The notes under the pieces are model-generated. The model did not search any database. It was not told where the DNA came from and worked only from the letters and a program-made list of their open reading frames with translations. Positions 33,116-45,553 of a stretch of DNA of 64,000 nt are shown in pieces; the stretch's first letter is position 1; each line of letters begins with the position of its first letter. A program made the position numbers and the translations under genes. Origin of the DNA: Vitellaria paradoxa (lineage: Eukaryota; Streptophyta; Magnoliopsida; Ericales; Sapotaceae). The DNA is taken from assembly GCA_019916065.1 (NCBI GenBank), contig CM034241.1, forward strand, positions 7,293,920 through 7,357,919, written 5' to 3'.

Positions 33116-35036
33116 AGAAAAGTACCTTGAATAAGTTTGCGTTAAGCACAAATTTAAAATTTGAATATCAAAAATAAATAAATTATATCTCAAAAGACTA
33201 ATTAGAGATTTTTTTTTTCAAAATAATTAAGCACCATTACTATATAACAACTTTTTTTTTCGTCACGTAACCGGGATCAGTTTTCCTTCATAAACAGCAA
33301 GTATTCACATGAAAAGACAGTCTCTCATTCTTTCTTTATATGCTTTGAATACTTTTTATATATAAAAGTTTTTAAATTAATATTTTAAAAAATGTGATAA
33401 TATTTGTAATAAGTAATAAAATTGTACACATTCATCAAACGATGATTTAAAATTTTAAAAATTTAAGTTATGAAATGAAATTAAATCTAACTCATAAAAT
33501 TTTATTTTAATTCTAAATAAAAGAATTGGTGAAAATTCTTATCAAATAAAGTAAAATCCTATCAAATCTATGATTCCAAATGAAATGTTAAGGAATTTCG
33601 TAAAGAATTGTAATAGAGGGACATGGTTAGCGCATAATTTGAAATTCTTCAATGTTCAATTAGCCATCCGGAGATGGAACATCCAATTTCAAAGTATACT
33701 TTTTTTTTTTTCGGGTAAATATTTCAAACTATGCTTATTAATTATTGGTGTCATATAGATTTCAGTTTTAATTTAGAAATCTTTTCTTAGGTAGAAGTCA
33801 CTTTTTTTTGGCCTTTTTTTTAACTTCAGCTAGAATTTGTTTTAGGTCTATAAATAGTAATATACTAATATACTATACATGAATTATTAGAATTAGATTT
33901 TTTAGACTCTATTTTAACATATTCCAAGCAAAATAAGAATCATTAAAAGATTGTATAATATGAAGACTAAAGAATTTTATTAATTCTATAATTGTATAGA
34001 GATTATAATTTGTGTTCTAAATATGCTAGGAATTTTAGAATTTGATTAGAGTTTTCTTCGTTGAAGGATGATCGAGTTCGAAGGCAATTATCGGACATCT
34101 CCAAAGGTAAAAGGCTTACTATTTAAAAGGGTTTTTATGAATGAATTTATAATATTTTTACACTCTGTTTAGAAATATTCCACTATTAGAATTAATTTTA
34201 ATTTAATTTGGTAAATAAAATTTTGTTTCTACGTTTGTCTCATAATATCAACTTAAAAAGATTTAATTGGGATAGATTTGGTTGAGATTCCAAATCAACG
34301 ATTTTTTTTCCTTGACAAAAAAGACTTAGCCGACTGATCTAGCCGATATTTGATTTAGTCAATATTATCTTGAACATAAAATATTTGGATTTTATAATTT
34401 TGTTGGATTCTATTATGATTTTATAAAAGCATATCTATTCTAGAGAAAGTGATTGGAAGTTATCCGGAGTTACAACCACACGACACTTACAATAACTAGG
34501 ATAACAATCCACTCAATTTATGGATAAATGGGAGTTGTTGAGTGGAGGTTGCAAACGTAGTTACGTTTATTTTCCTGCATCAACAAGTTTAAATATAGAA
34601 GAATTCAACCAAAGAAGGGTCTTCATCCTCAGCATATTTTCATTTCATCTTTTTATCTTATTTGTTTCGCTAGGAATACATTAACTTTGATTTCCCATAC
34701 GAATAGATTAATGTAGATCTCCTAACCTCTCATTAATTCATTAAAACTCTGTTTATGTGTAGTTTTGATTATTTATATCTATTTTTTTTAATATTTTGAT
34801 TTCTGGAGGCTTGATATAGGTAATTTTTGTCTCCTATTCGTAATTGATTTCATATCTGTTACAGTTCAGAATATGATAAATGTGATGCTTCTATATCTTA
34901 TATGTATCAAAATCTGTCATTGTGAATTCGCAATCTTTTAAAGGATCACAACGCTCTTATCTACACTAAGAAAATACATGTGATTATGCAGATCTCCATA
35001 TTATAATTTTGATATCATACCTGCAATTCAATGTGA
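33116..35036. other. No gene supported
   Basis: AT-rich. 33,330-33,440 repeats part of the duplicated segment ('ttttaaattaatattttaaa', 'gtgataatatttgtaata'), as do 58,490-58,600 and 58,880-58,980. 33,450-33,530 resembles 35,410-35,475 ('tatgaaatgaaattaaatct'). No frame with a domain is present. Confidence 0.45.
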
Positions 35037-35220
35037 ACACTTATTATGTTTATCCATATTCATATCTATTGAGTTCTTGTGACTCTGGCATGTCAATTCA
35101 ATCATCAAAAGCCATGAAAGAACGTGTAATGTGAAGTCCTTGCAAACACTTATTATGTTTATCCATATTCATATCTATTGAGTTCTTGTGACTTTGGCAT
35201 GCCAATCCAATCATCAAAAG
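35037..35220. repeat. 75-bp direct duplication, 34 bp apart
   Basis: Copies at 35,037-35,111 and 35,146-35,220 share 'acacttattatgtttatcca', 'tattcatatctattgagttc' and 'atcatcaaaag', with three single-base differences. Recent local duplication in otherwise featureless DNA. Confidence 0.9.
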
Positions 35221-35685
35221 GCGAACATGTGCTGTTTGTAAGAGGCAGAATTTTTCTAGCGCAAATAGTTTGGAATGCATTTTGAATGTGAATAGAAAAT
35301 AAAAAATATGATAAATATGATATAAGAGAATAAATTTATCCACTTATTTATATTACTTTGCTTAATTCTCATTAAATTCTATTATTTTAGATTAAATTTT
35401 AAATTCTATAAAAATCTCAAGATTTAAGGTATGAAATGAAATTAAATCTAATTAATAAAATTTTATTTTAGTTCCAATTCAAACTATTAGAGTAATCTTT
35501 GAGGCGGTTCAAAGAATCCTAATTTTAGTTGAAGTTCTACTGTTAGGGATTAAGTGGAATTAAAGATAAAATCGAAGACTGACGGCGGTTGCGGAAGTTA
35601 AGCTTACAAAGAAGAAGATCAGACTAAGTATTAGGATATCGATATACATACAATATATATATATATATATATATATAGTTGTATA
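35221..35685. other. Left flank of copia element 2; (AT) microsatellite
   Basis: AT-rich DNA ending in (AT)n at about 35,653-35,677 and 'gttgtata' immediately before the LTR. The repeat expansion may have destroyed the target duplication. Confidence 0.45.
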
Positions 35686-36634
35686 TGAAAGTCCCAAATC
35701 ACTCACTAGTATCCAAATCAAGCTAAAATAAACTGGAACTAAGAAACACAAGAACTTGTTAACTAGGGTAAAAACTCCTTAGAACTCTAAGGAGAAACAA
35801 CCCTGGATCCTTGAGTGGATCAGCCCAAAAATCTTCACTCTATAAAAATGTGGTTACAAGGTACCCAAGGAGAGTTTTACAAGTTTTCCCAATCAAAACC
35901 CCTTAAGCTACTTGTACATCACACTCCCTAACCTTGCTTGCTGGACAACCCGCAACTTACCTCAACTCGTGAAGATTCCAGCCTTCAATCCATGAAGAAA
36001 CTGCTCCCCAATCTGATTCCACACCACAGATCTGAGCTTTGAGAAAGATAGATTGATGCCAAAGAAGGAAAGAACAACCTTAGATTTGAACCATCAAGAA
36101 CCCAAGGTCATCCTCTCAGCTTTTTGCATAAAACAGTAGGAATAAGCTGCGCAGGTCAAAAAGCTTAGGGTTGGGAAAAAAATTTTTGCTTTTTATATCA
36201 AAGAAGAGGGGTAAAAAAGTCATTTAGGTTTATTTAAAATTTTTCCGCGCAACAGACATGAGCAGTTCTTAGGCAGGAGCAGTTCTTGCGCAAGAGCTTC
36301 CTTGCTCATGCTCGTGAGACATGCTGGACACACACTGGATATAAATTTGGTGTGTTCCAGGTGAAAGAGGAAGCTCCCAGGCGCGAACTACCTTTCTCAT
36401 GTTCGCGAACCCTACTGTTTACACACTGTCAACCACAAACCTACTTTTTCAATAAAAGCAGAGAGAAAGACCAAAAATAGAGCACAGTAACATCCACTTC
36501 TTCAATTGTACTTCTCCCAACTAGACTTTAATGATTCACAAATACTCTTTGGCTTATGTTTGTGAACAATTTCAACAACCTTGTAACATTTTTAGGATAC
36601 ACTTACAAACAAAGTGTTTGCTCGGATATTGCCA
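35686..36634 (-). repeat. 3' LTR of copia element 2 (949 bp)
   Basis: Plus-strand ends TGAAAGTCCC...GATATTGCCA, i.e. TG...CA on either strand. Collinear with 45,554-46,533 apart from a ~43-bp block present only in the right copy. The short frame at 36,286-36,480 is inside the LTR and is not a gene. Confidence 0.92.
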
Positions 36635-36720
36635 ATTTTGTGAGGAATTGCCAAGAGAAAAAAGAAAACTGGTCAAACACAAACTAGTCAAGGTAGCAAA
36701 GTAAAAAACAGTACAAGGCA

Positions 36721-38433
36721 TCAATGGGGAGAGTGGCGTGATCCCCGTCGGCAGAACTGTTCTATGCGAAGAAAGGTGCGGTTCAAGTCACCAATGTCAT
36801 TGGACAAGCTTTGCACTTTAGAAGAAATATCAGTCAAGCTGGCTTGCGCTGGATCAACTAATCCCCTCACAGAGGAGACAATGTCGGCCATGTGGGCTTC
36901 AACCCTAGAGACAGATTGAGCAGCAGTTTGTAGTTGTTCTAGCGTGTGCATTTGGAGAGTGTCGAGCTGAACTTGGACAGTCTCTTCCAGTTTCTGAAGA
37001 CGAGCATCAAGAGTGGCTTAAATGGCATGGTTGGAGGTTTCCAAACAAGAGAGTCGTTCGGTAAAAGATGTTAAGGTGAAAACGACAACTGAAAGTAGAT
37101 CACCAGGGGTACGAGGATCAGCAGAGAAGCTACGAGCCCGAGGGGCAGTAAGTGAAGGTTCAGTGGAAGGTGCTGAGGAAGGAGGGAGAACATGAGAATC
37201 AGATTGCATAGGTTATTTTTGGGCCACTATGCGACGAATGGTAGTACGGTTAGGAGGATCCTGAAAAAGAGAAGTCTCTTCCACAGTCTTCACAATGGCA
37301 AACTGATCACGTAAAAGATTGGTGATGAAGACACCATATGGAAGTGCAAGACGGGAGTTTCGCTGGTTGTGAGCAGACACTATGGATTGCAGGATTAGAG
37401 AAAGTAGATCAATGGAGACTCCGTGAGTGAGACAATGCAAAAATTTGATCTTATCTTTAGAGATTTTAGAAGAACGATTTGTGGGAGTGAGAAGTGAATC
37501 ACAAATGAGATTCAAAATTCGGTAGGGAACAGAAAAATCACTCTGGCAAAATAGAATGCCAAGAAACCAGGGGTATGGGTTGTCACGCATTGGGACATCA
37601 AGATCAGTTAAAAGGGGATATGAAGTCCAGTCAACATGAGGATAAATGGGATCTTGTGTTCTAGACACTCGCAAAAAAGAGGACAAAACATCAACTAAAA
37701 TATGTATGACCTTACCACTAACCAATATGTCAAAACAACCAAGTTTAGGGGAAATATTGTGGAAATTAGTGTAAAATTCTCTAATTAAATCAACATAGGC
37801 ACTTCCCTGAATACCCCCAATATGAAGCTAGCCCCGAGTTTCAAAAAGTTCACGAATGAAAGCAAATTCAGCGGTGAAATGCGTGAACTCTACTTGACGT
37901 TCTAGGGTAATAGGTTTGCGAGAGTAGCAAGAATCAAACAGAGGCAATCGCCCATTCAGGAACCGATCAGATGGACATGGTGATGAAACCCTAGTAGTTT
38001 TAAGGGCCACATGATCAGAATGAGAAGGAGGGGAACTTACTGAAGTAGGGGCTGGGTGTTGAGTATCCCATGTGAAGTGTGAAGATGGCATGTCAGAATC
38101 TAAAAAGACATCGAGTGGGGATGAAGGACCAGCAGGGGTGGAAGCACACTTGGTAGAGGGGTTGCGAAGAGATGAGCGGCGAGAATGAGGTATCGACTTC
38201 CTGCCTTTGTTTCCATTCGATTTTGATTTTTTGCTCGCTGCAGGTTTGTGGTTTTGGATACCGGGAATATGTTTCTTTGCCAATGCAGACTTCAGCCTCT
38301 TCGCCTTGGCCATGAGAAACAGCAAAAAGATGAAGAAGAGAGAATGAAAGACCGTTAGGGTTTGTACACGGAAGGTAGTAACCCTAGATAGAGACAAGCA
38401 GATTTGAGACGAAGAGGTGCTGTGAGTGACCAA
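36721..38433 (-). pseudogene. Envelope-like third ORF of copia element 2
   Basis: One continuous minus-strand frame of 571 codons from 38,433 (or, more likely, the Met at 38,313, MAKAKRLKSALAKKH) to the stop at 36,721. It is broken only by three in-frame stops: TAG at 37,828, TAA at 37,213 and TAA at 37,018. The order is a basic, Ser/Pro-rich N-terminus, a conserved central domain (from EFTHFTAEFAFIRELFETRG through GVSIDLLSLILQSIVSAHNQ) and a coiled-coil C-terminus (DARLQKLEETVQVQLDTLQ and onward). In SIRE-type elements this position is occupied by an env-like gene of unproven function. The hydrophobic stretch FHSLFFIFLLFLM lies upstream of the likelier start. No frameshift is needed, so decay is by point mutation only. 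Confidence 0.8.
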
Positions 38434-38782
38434 TTACATTGGTACTAGAATCTGAACTAAAGAGAATTTCCAAGAGGCACAAACTATGTTTGGGAGGATT
38501 GAAAATGAAAGCCCAATGGATATAACCCCAAAGGTCACACGGTCAAAAAAAAAAATTTTTTTTTTTGAGTTCAGATTAATTACTTCTCATAATGACCTGA
38601 CAAAAAAAAAAAAAACTCTTGGATTGACGGTAATAAATAAAACAAACCCATTAAATGTGCAGACATAATACATAAAATTATCTGAACAATGAGGATAATT
38701 AATGTAGTAATTTATACAAATATGTACACGTGAGACATTAAAAAAAACTGCATTAATAAGGTCCCAAAGGGCTGAAATTCAG

Positions 38783-38822
<40 letters not shown>

Positions 38823-40279
38823 ATTGACATGAAAGCAAAAAAACTGTCCTCATTCCAATAAAAGTGTGCCAAACAGGTACAGGCAAATCAGAAAATGTTA
38901 GAGAGCTATTCCTACTACTGTTCAATCCCACTCTCTATGCTGTACACTTGTAACTTTTGAAAACATTAGTGGAAAGAATTGCAACAGTTGTCATTGCCCA
39001 CTACAAAGAGAAAATTTGACCATAACCAATCACAAGAAAAATTACCAAAAAAAATAGGATGAGTAAAAATAAAAAGATAAACAATTTTTTTAAATGTACC
39101 AGAAATTAACCATCTAAAAGTTTTGACAGTGTGCGTAGAGAGAACTTCTCAGACATGAGTGTGGAAGCTCGTGGCCAAGACCAACCTGATAGACGAAACA
39201 ACACAAATTACACACATAACAGAGATCTTGTTGTAACCAATTTGAAAAGAACTCTACTAAAAACAACTCCAAACGAACAGTATTGAGACAAGGAAGTATT
39301 AATCCTGAGATCCGAAGTATTAATCCTGAGATCCTACAATTAAGTTTATGAAATCTTCCATGCCAAACAATTTCAAAAGTGTAAATCAAGTTTCAAAATA
39401 TCAAATTTTTAGAACACGTAAGGACTTGATATGTGTAACCATTCTGCATCAAAGATACAATGTCCATACCCATGAGACAAACTTTAGAAAGCGCACAGCC
39501 AACTGAGTAGCACATCTAATGTAATATTGATGTTACAAAAATTTTTCAAAATTCACTCAAACAATATCTCTAGACATAGTTCTAGCTGCAGTTCCACATT
39601 CAAATTCACTAGGCAAGGTCTATGAGGAAGTCAAACCAATCATTTGCTCAACACACAATGAAGAATTTCCCATATTAAAAGATGTGTAAAGTTGAACAAG
39701 AATATTGAGAATTGAATAGTATCAACCTTATCTCTAAAAAAAAAAAAAAATTATCATGTGCAATGTGATGATGGTTTTCATACACTTTGTTTTGATCTTG
39801 TTTTTGCTTCCATACTCCTTTTGATGTATTTTTGTCACCAAAGTGATAACCCTTTTCATCACTAGAATGGGAATAGAGAAACAACACCATTATGATATTT
39901 TCATCTAAGGATTAGGCTGAAAATGTGTGGGCAATACAATTTTAGGTCAATCCAATATAGTCACCACACTAGAAATTTGAGAAAGTTACTAACCAAATTG
40001 ACTATGTGTTCGATATCAAATGAGTTGAATAATGAAATAAATTTGTTCTTCCAATACCATATCTTCAAAGCAATCTCACATGGTTGTGCTCTTCAAACGA
40101 TTTCACAAAAGTCAGACAAAGATCAAGAAGACAATATAGAAACAAATATCAAATTCAAACATATTCCTAGTCATTTAATAGTTTCAAAACTTCAAAGACA
40201 CTAGAAGAAATTATTCACAAAGTTAACTTCATAGATATAATTGTAAGAACATTTATTCAATATTTTCCTTGAAACAAGA
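38434..40279 (-). other. Non-coding spacer between pol and the env-like ORF of element 2
   Basis: 1.85 kb with no supported gene. It contains (AT)n(GT)n at about 38,782-38,822 and several A runs. Small frames at 39,114-39,389, 39,675-39,890 and 39,923-40,204 show no domain. Presumably includes the leader of any subgenomic env-like transcript. Confidence 0.5.
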
Positions 40280-41029
40280 CTATTCAAGGAGTATGACTCC
40301 TAGAGATGAACAAAGATATTCAAATCTAGAAGCCTCTAGGGGTTTAGTGAAAACATCAGCAAGTTGTCTGTTTGTGGGAATGTGTTCTAAAGTCAATACT
40401 TGTCTCTCAACTTGGTCTCTAATGAAGTGATGCCTTATGTCAATATGCTTTGTGCGTGAGTGTTGACCAGGATTTTTGGAAATGTTAATTGTACTCAAGG
40501 TATCACAAAACAATAACATAGTACCTTGTTTAATCCCATAGTCAGAGAGCATTTGTTTCATCCACAATGCTTGAGTACAACAGCTCCCTGCTGCGATGTA
40601 CTCCGCTTATGTAGTTGATAAGGAGATGGAATTTTATTTCTTGCTGTGCCAAGCGACTAGATTGCTCCCAATGTAAAAGCATCCTCCTGAAGTGCTCTTA
40701 CGGTCATTACAGCAGCCAGCCCAGTCTACATCTGAAAAACAATTGATCTCTATAGAAGAATCTTTAGAAAACCAAATCCTATAGTCTAATGTACCAAGCA
40801 CATAATGAATGATCCTCTTAACAGCTGTCAAATGCGATTCTTTAGGACACGACTGATACCTAACACATATACCTACACTAAAAGCTATGTCAAGTCGACT
40901 AGCAGTTAGGTAAAGAAGGCTCCCTTTCATGCTACGGTATAATGTCTGATCAACATCCTTCCTAGAAGAATCTTTGTTCAATTCGGTACTAGTGCCTATG
41001 GGAGTCCTAGCATGCTTAGAGTGTGACAA
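40280..41029 (-). pseudogene. RNase H of copia element 2
   Basis: Minus strand: SRLDIAFSVGICVRYQ, then DVDWAGCCNDRKSTSGGCFY and NLVAWHSKK (41,029-40,634). After a break, LLFCDTLSTINISKNPGQHS and RTKHIDIRHHFIRDQV..LADVFTKPL (40,567-40,280). These are the conserved copia RNase H blocks. The gap between 40,634 and 40,567 holds a stop ('TV..SAEAEY' region). Confidence 0.9.
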
Positions 41030-41625
41030 CCCAAACTTGTGAACTAAGTCTTTAGCATACTTTGACTGAGATATGAAAATCCCTCATTTTCCTTGTTTCA
41101 CTTGCAACCCCAAAAAGAAGTTTAGTTCCCCCATCATGCTCATTTCAAATTGACTTTTCATGAGCTCAGCAAATTTCAAAGCATGTTTCTCAGAAGTGGA
41201 ACCAAAAATAATGTCATCCACATAGATTTGAGCAATGTGATGTGATTAGACTTCTTTAAAATGAACAAGGTCTTGTCTACACTACCACGTGTGAATTTTG
41301 ACTCAACCAAGAAATTGGTAAGTCTCTCATACCAAGCCCTAGGAGCTTGTTTTAGCCCACATAATGCCTTTTTCAAATGAAAAACATGGTTAGGGAACTT
41401 TGGGTCAACAAAACCCTTAGATTGCTCAACAAACACTTTTTCCTGAATGATCCCATTCAAGAAGATACTCTTTACATCCATTTGAAACAATTTAAACCCT
41501 AAGTAGCATGAAACAACAAGAAGTATGCGAATGGACTCTAATCTAGCTACAGGGGCAAATGTCTTTTCAAAGTCAATTCTTTCAATTTGGGTGTAGTCTT
41601 GTGCAACTAGCCTGGCTTTATTTCA
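41030..41625 (-). pseudogene. Reverse transcriptase of copia element 2
   Basis: Minus strand: LFQMDVKSIFLNGIIQEKVFV (about 41,490-41,430; first catalytic Asp kept), KKALCGLKQAPRAWYERL (about 41,375-41,322) and an intact YVDD active-site motif at 41,213-41,224 in the adjacent frame (ALKFAEL..MGELNFFLGLQV follows). A frameshift near 41,240 separates YVDD from the upstream domain, and at least one stop (near 41,623) separates it from the linker. Confidence 0.9.
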
Positions 41626-42913
41626 AATGATGGTACCAAATTTATCAGATTTATTCTTAAAAATCCATTTGGTGTCTATCACATTAACATCACTAGGACT
41701 TGGTACTAGTTCCCAAATATCATTTTGAGAAAATTGTTCTAGTTCCTCATGCATTGCATTAATCCAGTGAGAATCTAGAAGAGCTTCGTTAACATTTTTT
41801 GGTTCAATGCAAGAAGTGTGACACAAGTAATTTACCTCATTTTGGATTTGTCTCCTAATTTTTATAGGAGCAGTTACCTCATCTATTATTTGTGATACAG
41901 GATGATTCAGCTTTACCCGAGAGGAGGGATTAAGTGCAGCATGTTGATCTTCAGTTTCTTCTTCCAACACTACATTACTGTGATTGTCACCCACATGCTC
42001 AGCTTTATTCCTTTTCAATTTGTTTGAGCTTTCCAACATGGGTTCTTCTTGTGGAAACATATAAAACACCAACTCTTCATCAGATGAGTTTGTCCTGCAA
42101 GAAATGTTTAAAGGATCATCATCAACTATCACATTAATGGATTCCATTACAATTGAATTCTTTAAATTATACACTCTATAAGCCCTACTGTTAATGGAAT
42201 ATCCAAGAAAGATCCCCTCATCACAACGTGCATCAAATTTACCAAGGGATTCTCTATCCCAATATATGTAACACTTGCTTCTAAAGACATGAAAATAAGA
42301 GACACTAGGTTTCTTAGCATTCCAGATCTCATATGTAGTGGCTCTTGTTCCTCTTCTTAAAAAAACTCTATTGCTAATGTAGCATGCAGTATTCAAGGTC
42401 TCAGCCCAAAATTTTAAAGGCAAATTTTTACCATGTAACATGACTCTTGTCATTTCTTGGAGCATCCTGTTTTTCCTTTCAACAACCCCATTTTGTTGGG
42501 GTGCTTTTGAGCTGAAAATTTCTTGCAAAATACTATTTTCATCACAATAATTAGAAAATTCAGCATTCTCAAACTCTTTTCCATGATCACTTCTAAGTCT
42601 AATCACTCTACTAATCACAACACCTTTTTTTATTTTTAAGTCGGTTACACAAGGATTTAAAATATTGAAAAGTATTAGATTTTTCGCTTAAAAAATTAAC
42701 CCAAGTGTATCTTGAAAAGTCATCAACCATAACAAAGATATACTTTTTACCACCTAAACTTTCTATTCTAATAGGACCCAGAAGATCAACATGAACAAGT
42801 TCCAAAACTGATGAAGTAGCGATCCTATTTGTTTTCTTATGAATAGCTTTGGTTTGTTTCCCTTTTTGGCAAGGACCGCAAACACTCCTCATCACTTTAG
42901 TCATCTTCGGCAA
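41623..42913 (-). pseudogene. Integrase and linker of copia element 2
   Basis: Minus strand: CGPCQKGKQTKAIHKK (zinc region), LELVHVDLLGPIRIESLGG and FVMVDDFSRYTWVNFL (42,913-42,660), a frameshift at about 42,615, then IRLRSDHGKEFENAEF and APQQNGVVERKNRMLQEM (42,600-42,460). The D,D,E residues are all present. The C-terminal part has VFRSKCYIYWDRESLGKFD and GIFLGYSINSRAYRVYN. The acidic linker and SHWINAMHEELEQFSQNDIW (about 41,780-41,720) lead into the RT. The 331-codon frame 42,618-41,623 is the longest open stretch of the element. Confidence 0.9.
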
Positions 42914-43975
42914 TCATTTTACAACTTGAGACTTGGACAATCTAGCAAGATCTCAGAAATTGACATTACTAAGTCGTTGGTGCTAAAGTTCAACAACGTT
43001 ATCTTGTGTAGCATTACAAACAAATTCACAAGTAACAGATAAAGCATAACAATTGTCAGAAGTTCTCATCCCTTTTAACACTACTTTGTTGTTTTTGTTA
43101 AGAATAGAACAAGTATCCTTAGCAAATAACACATTGTAGTGTGAATCACAGATTTGGCTAATGCTGATTAAATGGGCCTTCAATCCATCAACATATAAGA
43201 CATCTTTTAATTTTGGAAGGCCTAGGGAGTCAATACATCCAACACCAAGAATCTTAGACTTGCTACCATCTCCAAAGGTAATAGATCCTTCATCACATGC
43301 TATCAAGGAGGAAAACATGGATTTGATGCCACACATATGCTTTGAACAACTACTGTCTAAGTACCACATATTTGTGCTTTGTGCCCTATATGCAGTATGA
43401 GCAACAAAACAATTCAAATCATTACATCTAACCCATGCCTTTCTAACGTTATTTTTTGAAAAATTTGACCCTTTGAAGATAGTTTTTGTGATTTTATTAG
43501 TGTTGGATTTAGAGACTTTTCTGCGAAAACTTTTTCCTCTTGGATTGAATGGAGCTCTATTGGACTTACCAATGCTATGATAACGAACACTAAACCTATT
43601 TGTCAAAAAAGGTTTTCCCTTGAAATCTTTGAAGGAGTTAGTTTGCAACTTAATATAATCAAGGGGTAATCCATGGAGTTTGTGACAATAATGTCTAATA
43701 TGTCCTCTAATCCCACAAAAATGACATATGGGAACAAATTTCCTAGGTTGTTCATGGTTCAACAAGGATACACTAGTGTTAAAAGCATTTTTACCTTCAT
43801 TCTGAGACCAGCAATTGGAAGGAGCATTACCTCTTAGATGATTTTTCACCTTACTTGCACCATGAACACCTTTTTCTTGAATGTTTTTGTTTCTGTTGGA
43901 ATTATTCTCATTTGGATCTTCCACTTCACTTTTGGTGGCTGCAACAAACTTGATTGGTCCAATTGCTCTATTCAA
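42914..43975 (-). pseudogene. Second zinc knuckle and protease of copia element 2
   Basis: Minus-strand frame of 330 codons. CHFCGIRGHIRHYC (about 43,735-43,690) is a CCHC-type knuckle. The protease signature reads WYLDSSCSKHMCG (about 43,370-43,325), where active elements have DSG, so the glycine of the catalytic triplet is replaced. TFGDGSKSKILGVG and LISISQICD follow. After the stop at 42,983 the same frame continues as HQRLSNVNF with two more stops before the integrase; intact relatives have Trp and Arg at the first two. Confidence 0.85.
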
Positions 43976-45478
43976 ACCTGAGCTTCCAATATATCATCCA
44001 ATCTCTTGGTACCCGATTCCCACGTCTTGAAAGATTAAGTTGTTTTGACAATGTTCTTCTTCAATTCTTCCACTTCATTTTCCAAAGTTGATTTAGAGAA
44101 GTCAATTTCTCCTCATTCTTCTTTAAGGACTCTATCATAGTTTCCAACTCGAGGACTTTGACTTTGTAGCCCTTAACTTCATTCATCAATCTTTCCTTTT
44201 CGACTTCAACAACATTGAGCTTTGAGTTGGCTTTTCCTTTATGTTTAGCTAGAACTAAGCTCTGTTGATACAACTCAGAATATTTTTCTTGCAACAACTC
44301 AAATTGCTCTAGTAAATTACCTTCACTATCAGATTCTGAAGTTATGCTCTTGTCATCTTCTGAATCCCTCTTCAAAACATCTATAACATTTGAACTTTTA
44401 TCTTGAGTAGGATCATGAGACTTCACCATGAAAGCAAGTACTTGAGAAGCATTTTCTTCAGAACATGTTGAATCATCATCTTCCTGATCTCCCTTACTCT
44501 TTGATTTATCTTCATTATCCCAAGAAACTGTGAAAACTTTCTTGTTTTTCCTTGTTAGTCTATTAGCACACTCGTGTGCAAAATGACCATAGCCCTTGCA
44601 TTCAAAACATTGTTTATCTCCAGATTTTCCCAGTTTCTCACACTTTTGAAATTTTCCCCGATTCTTTTCTTCACCCCTTTGTTGGACATTGTGGGATTGT
44701 TAACAAAATTTTTCTTAGAAAAATTTTTGAATTTCTTAATTAACAAGGCAATGTCATCTGCACTAATTTTTGAAGTATCCATTTCATCATTTTCTTCCTC
44801 TGTAACCGAGCTTAAAGCAATTCCTTCACTCCTTTTGTTCTGATTCATATTCACCTCATACGTCTGCAATGAACCAACCAATTCTTCCAATTTTATCTGA
44901 TCTACATATTTACTTTCTTCAATTGCAGTCACTTTGGGTTGAAATCTCTCAGGTAAAGATCGAAGAATTTTTCGAACAATCTTGGACTGTGGAATAGTCT
45001 TACCCAAATTGATGGAAGAATTAACAATGTCACTCAACTTGATATAGAATTGATCAAAAGTCTCATTTTTTGCCATACGAATGACTTCAAAACTGGTGGT
45101 TAAACGCTACAACTTAGCTATTTTCACAGCAGTAGTACCCTTATAGGTAACCCGCAAGACATCCCAAGCCTCTTTGGCAACTTCACAATTAGAAATCCTT
45201 CGAAATTCATCTTGTGAGACACTGCAGAAAATTGCATTTAGAGCCTTACTATTCCAGCTAGTTGCTTCATTATCATCCTGTGTCCAATCCCTTTTCGCTT
45301 TTGGTGTCAAATCAGTATCACTCACTGTTGGAGGCTTCCATCCATTTGTAACTGAGTCCCAAACCCTCTCATCTATGGATTTTAGAAAAGCTCTCATCCT
45401 AGCTTTCCAATAAAGGTAGTTTGACCCATCTAGAAATGGAGGCCTAATAGTAGATTGACTTTCTCTTTGATTGTCCAT
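43976..45478 (-). pseudogene. gag of copia element 2
   Basis: Starts MDNQRESQSTIRPPFLDGSN at 45,478. FLDGSNYLYWKARMRAFLKS is the typical gag N-terminus of this lineage. An in-frame TAG at 45,107 (probably from CAG) interrupts the capsid. The frame continues as MAKNETFDQFYIKLSDIVNS and ..KIVRKILRSLPERFQPKVTA. A shift near 44,600 precedes the zinc knuckle CFECKGYGHFAHEC (about 44,613-44,572, CX2CX4HX4C intact). 44,429-44,061 encodes an acidic and then coiled-coil stretch (ESDSEGNLLEQFELLQEKYS). The long gag with a C-terminal coiled coil fits SIRE-type elements. Confidence 0.88.
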
Positions 45479-45539
45479 GGATACCTTTCGGATCTACACT
45501 TCAGACAGAAAGTCTAACCTAAAACAGAGAGCACGCAAT

Positions 45540-45551
45540 GCTTTGATACCA
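45540..45551 (-). promoter_or_regulatory. Primer-binding site of copia element 2
   Basis: Minus-strand 'tggtatcaaagc', two bases inside the 5' LTR; one mismatch from TGGTATCAGAGC (tRNA-iMet). It sets the orientation as minus. A clear polypurine tract next to the other LTR (36,635 onward) was not seen. Confidence 0.85.
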
Positions 45552-45553
45552 AT

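Noticed and set aside
36286..36480. Plus-strand frame within the copia LTR
   Set aside because: Inside a non-coding LTR; its counterpart in the other LTR is not maintained.
41934..45413. Plus-strand frames across copia element 2
   Set aside because: Antisense shadows of integrase, protease and gag.
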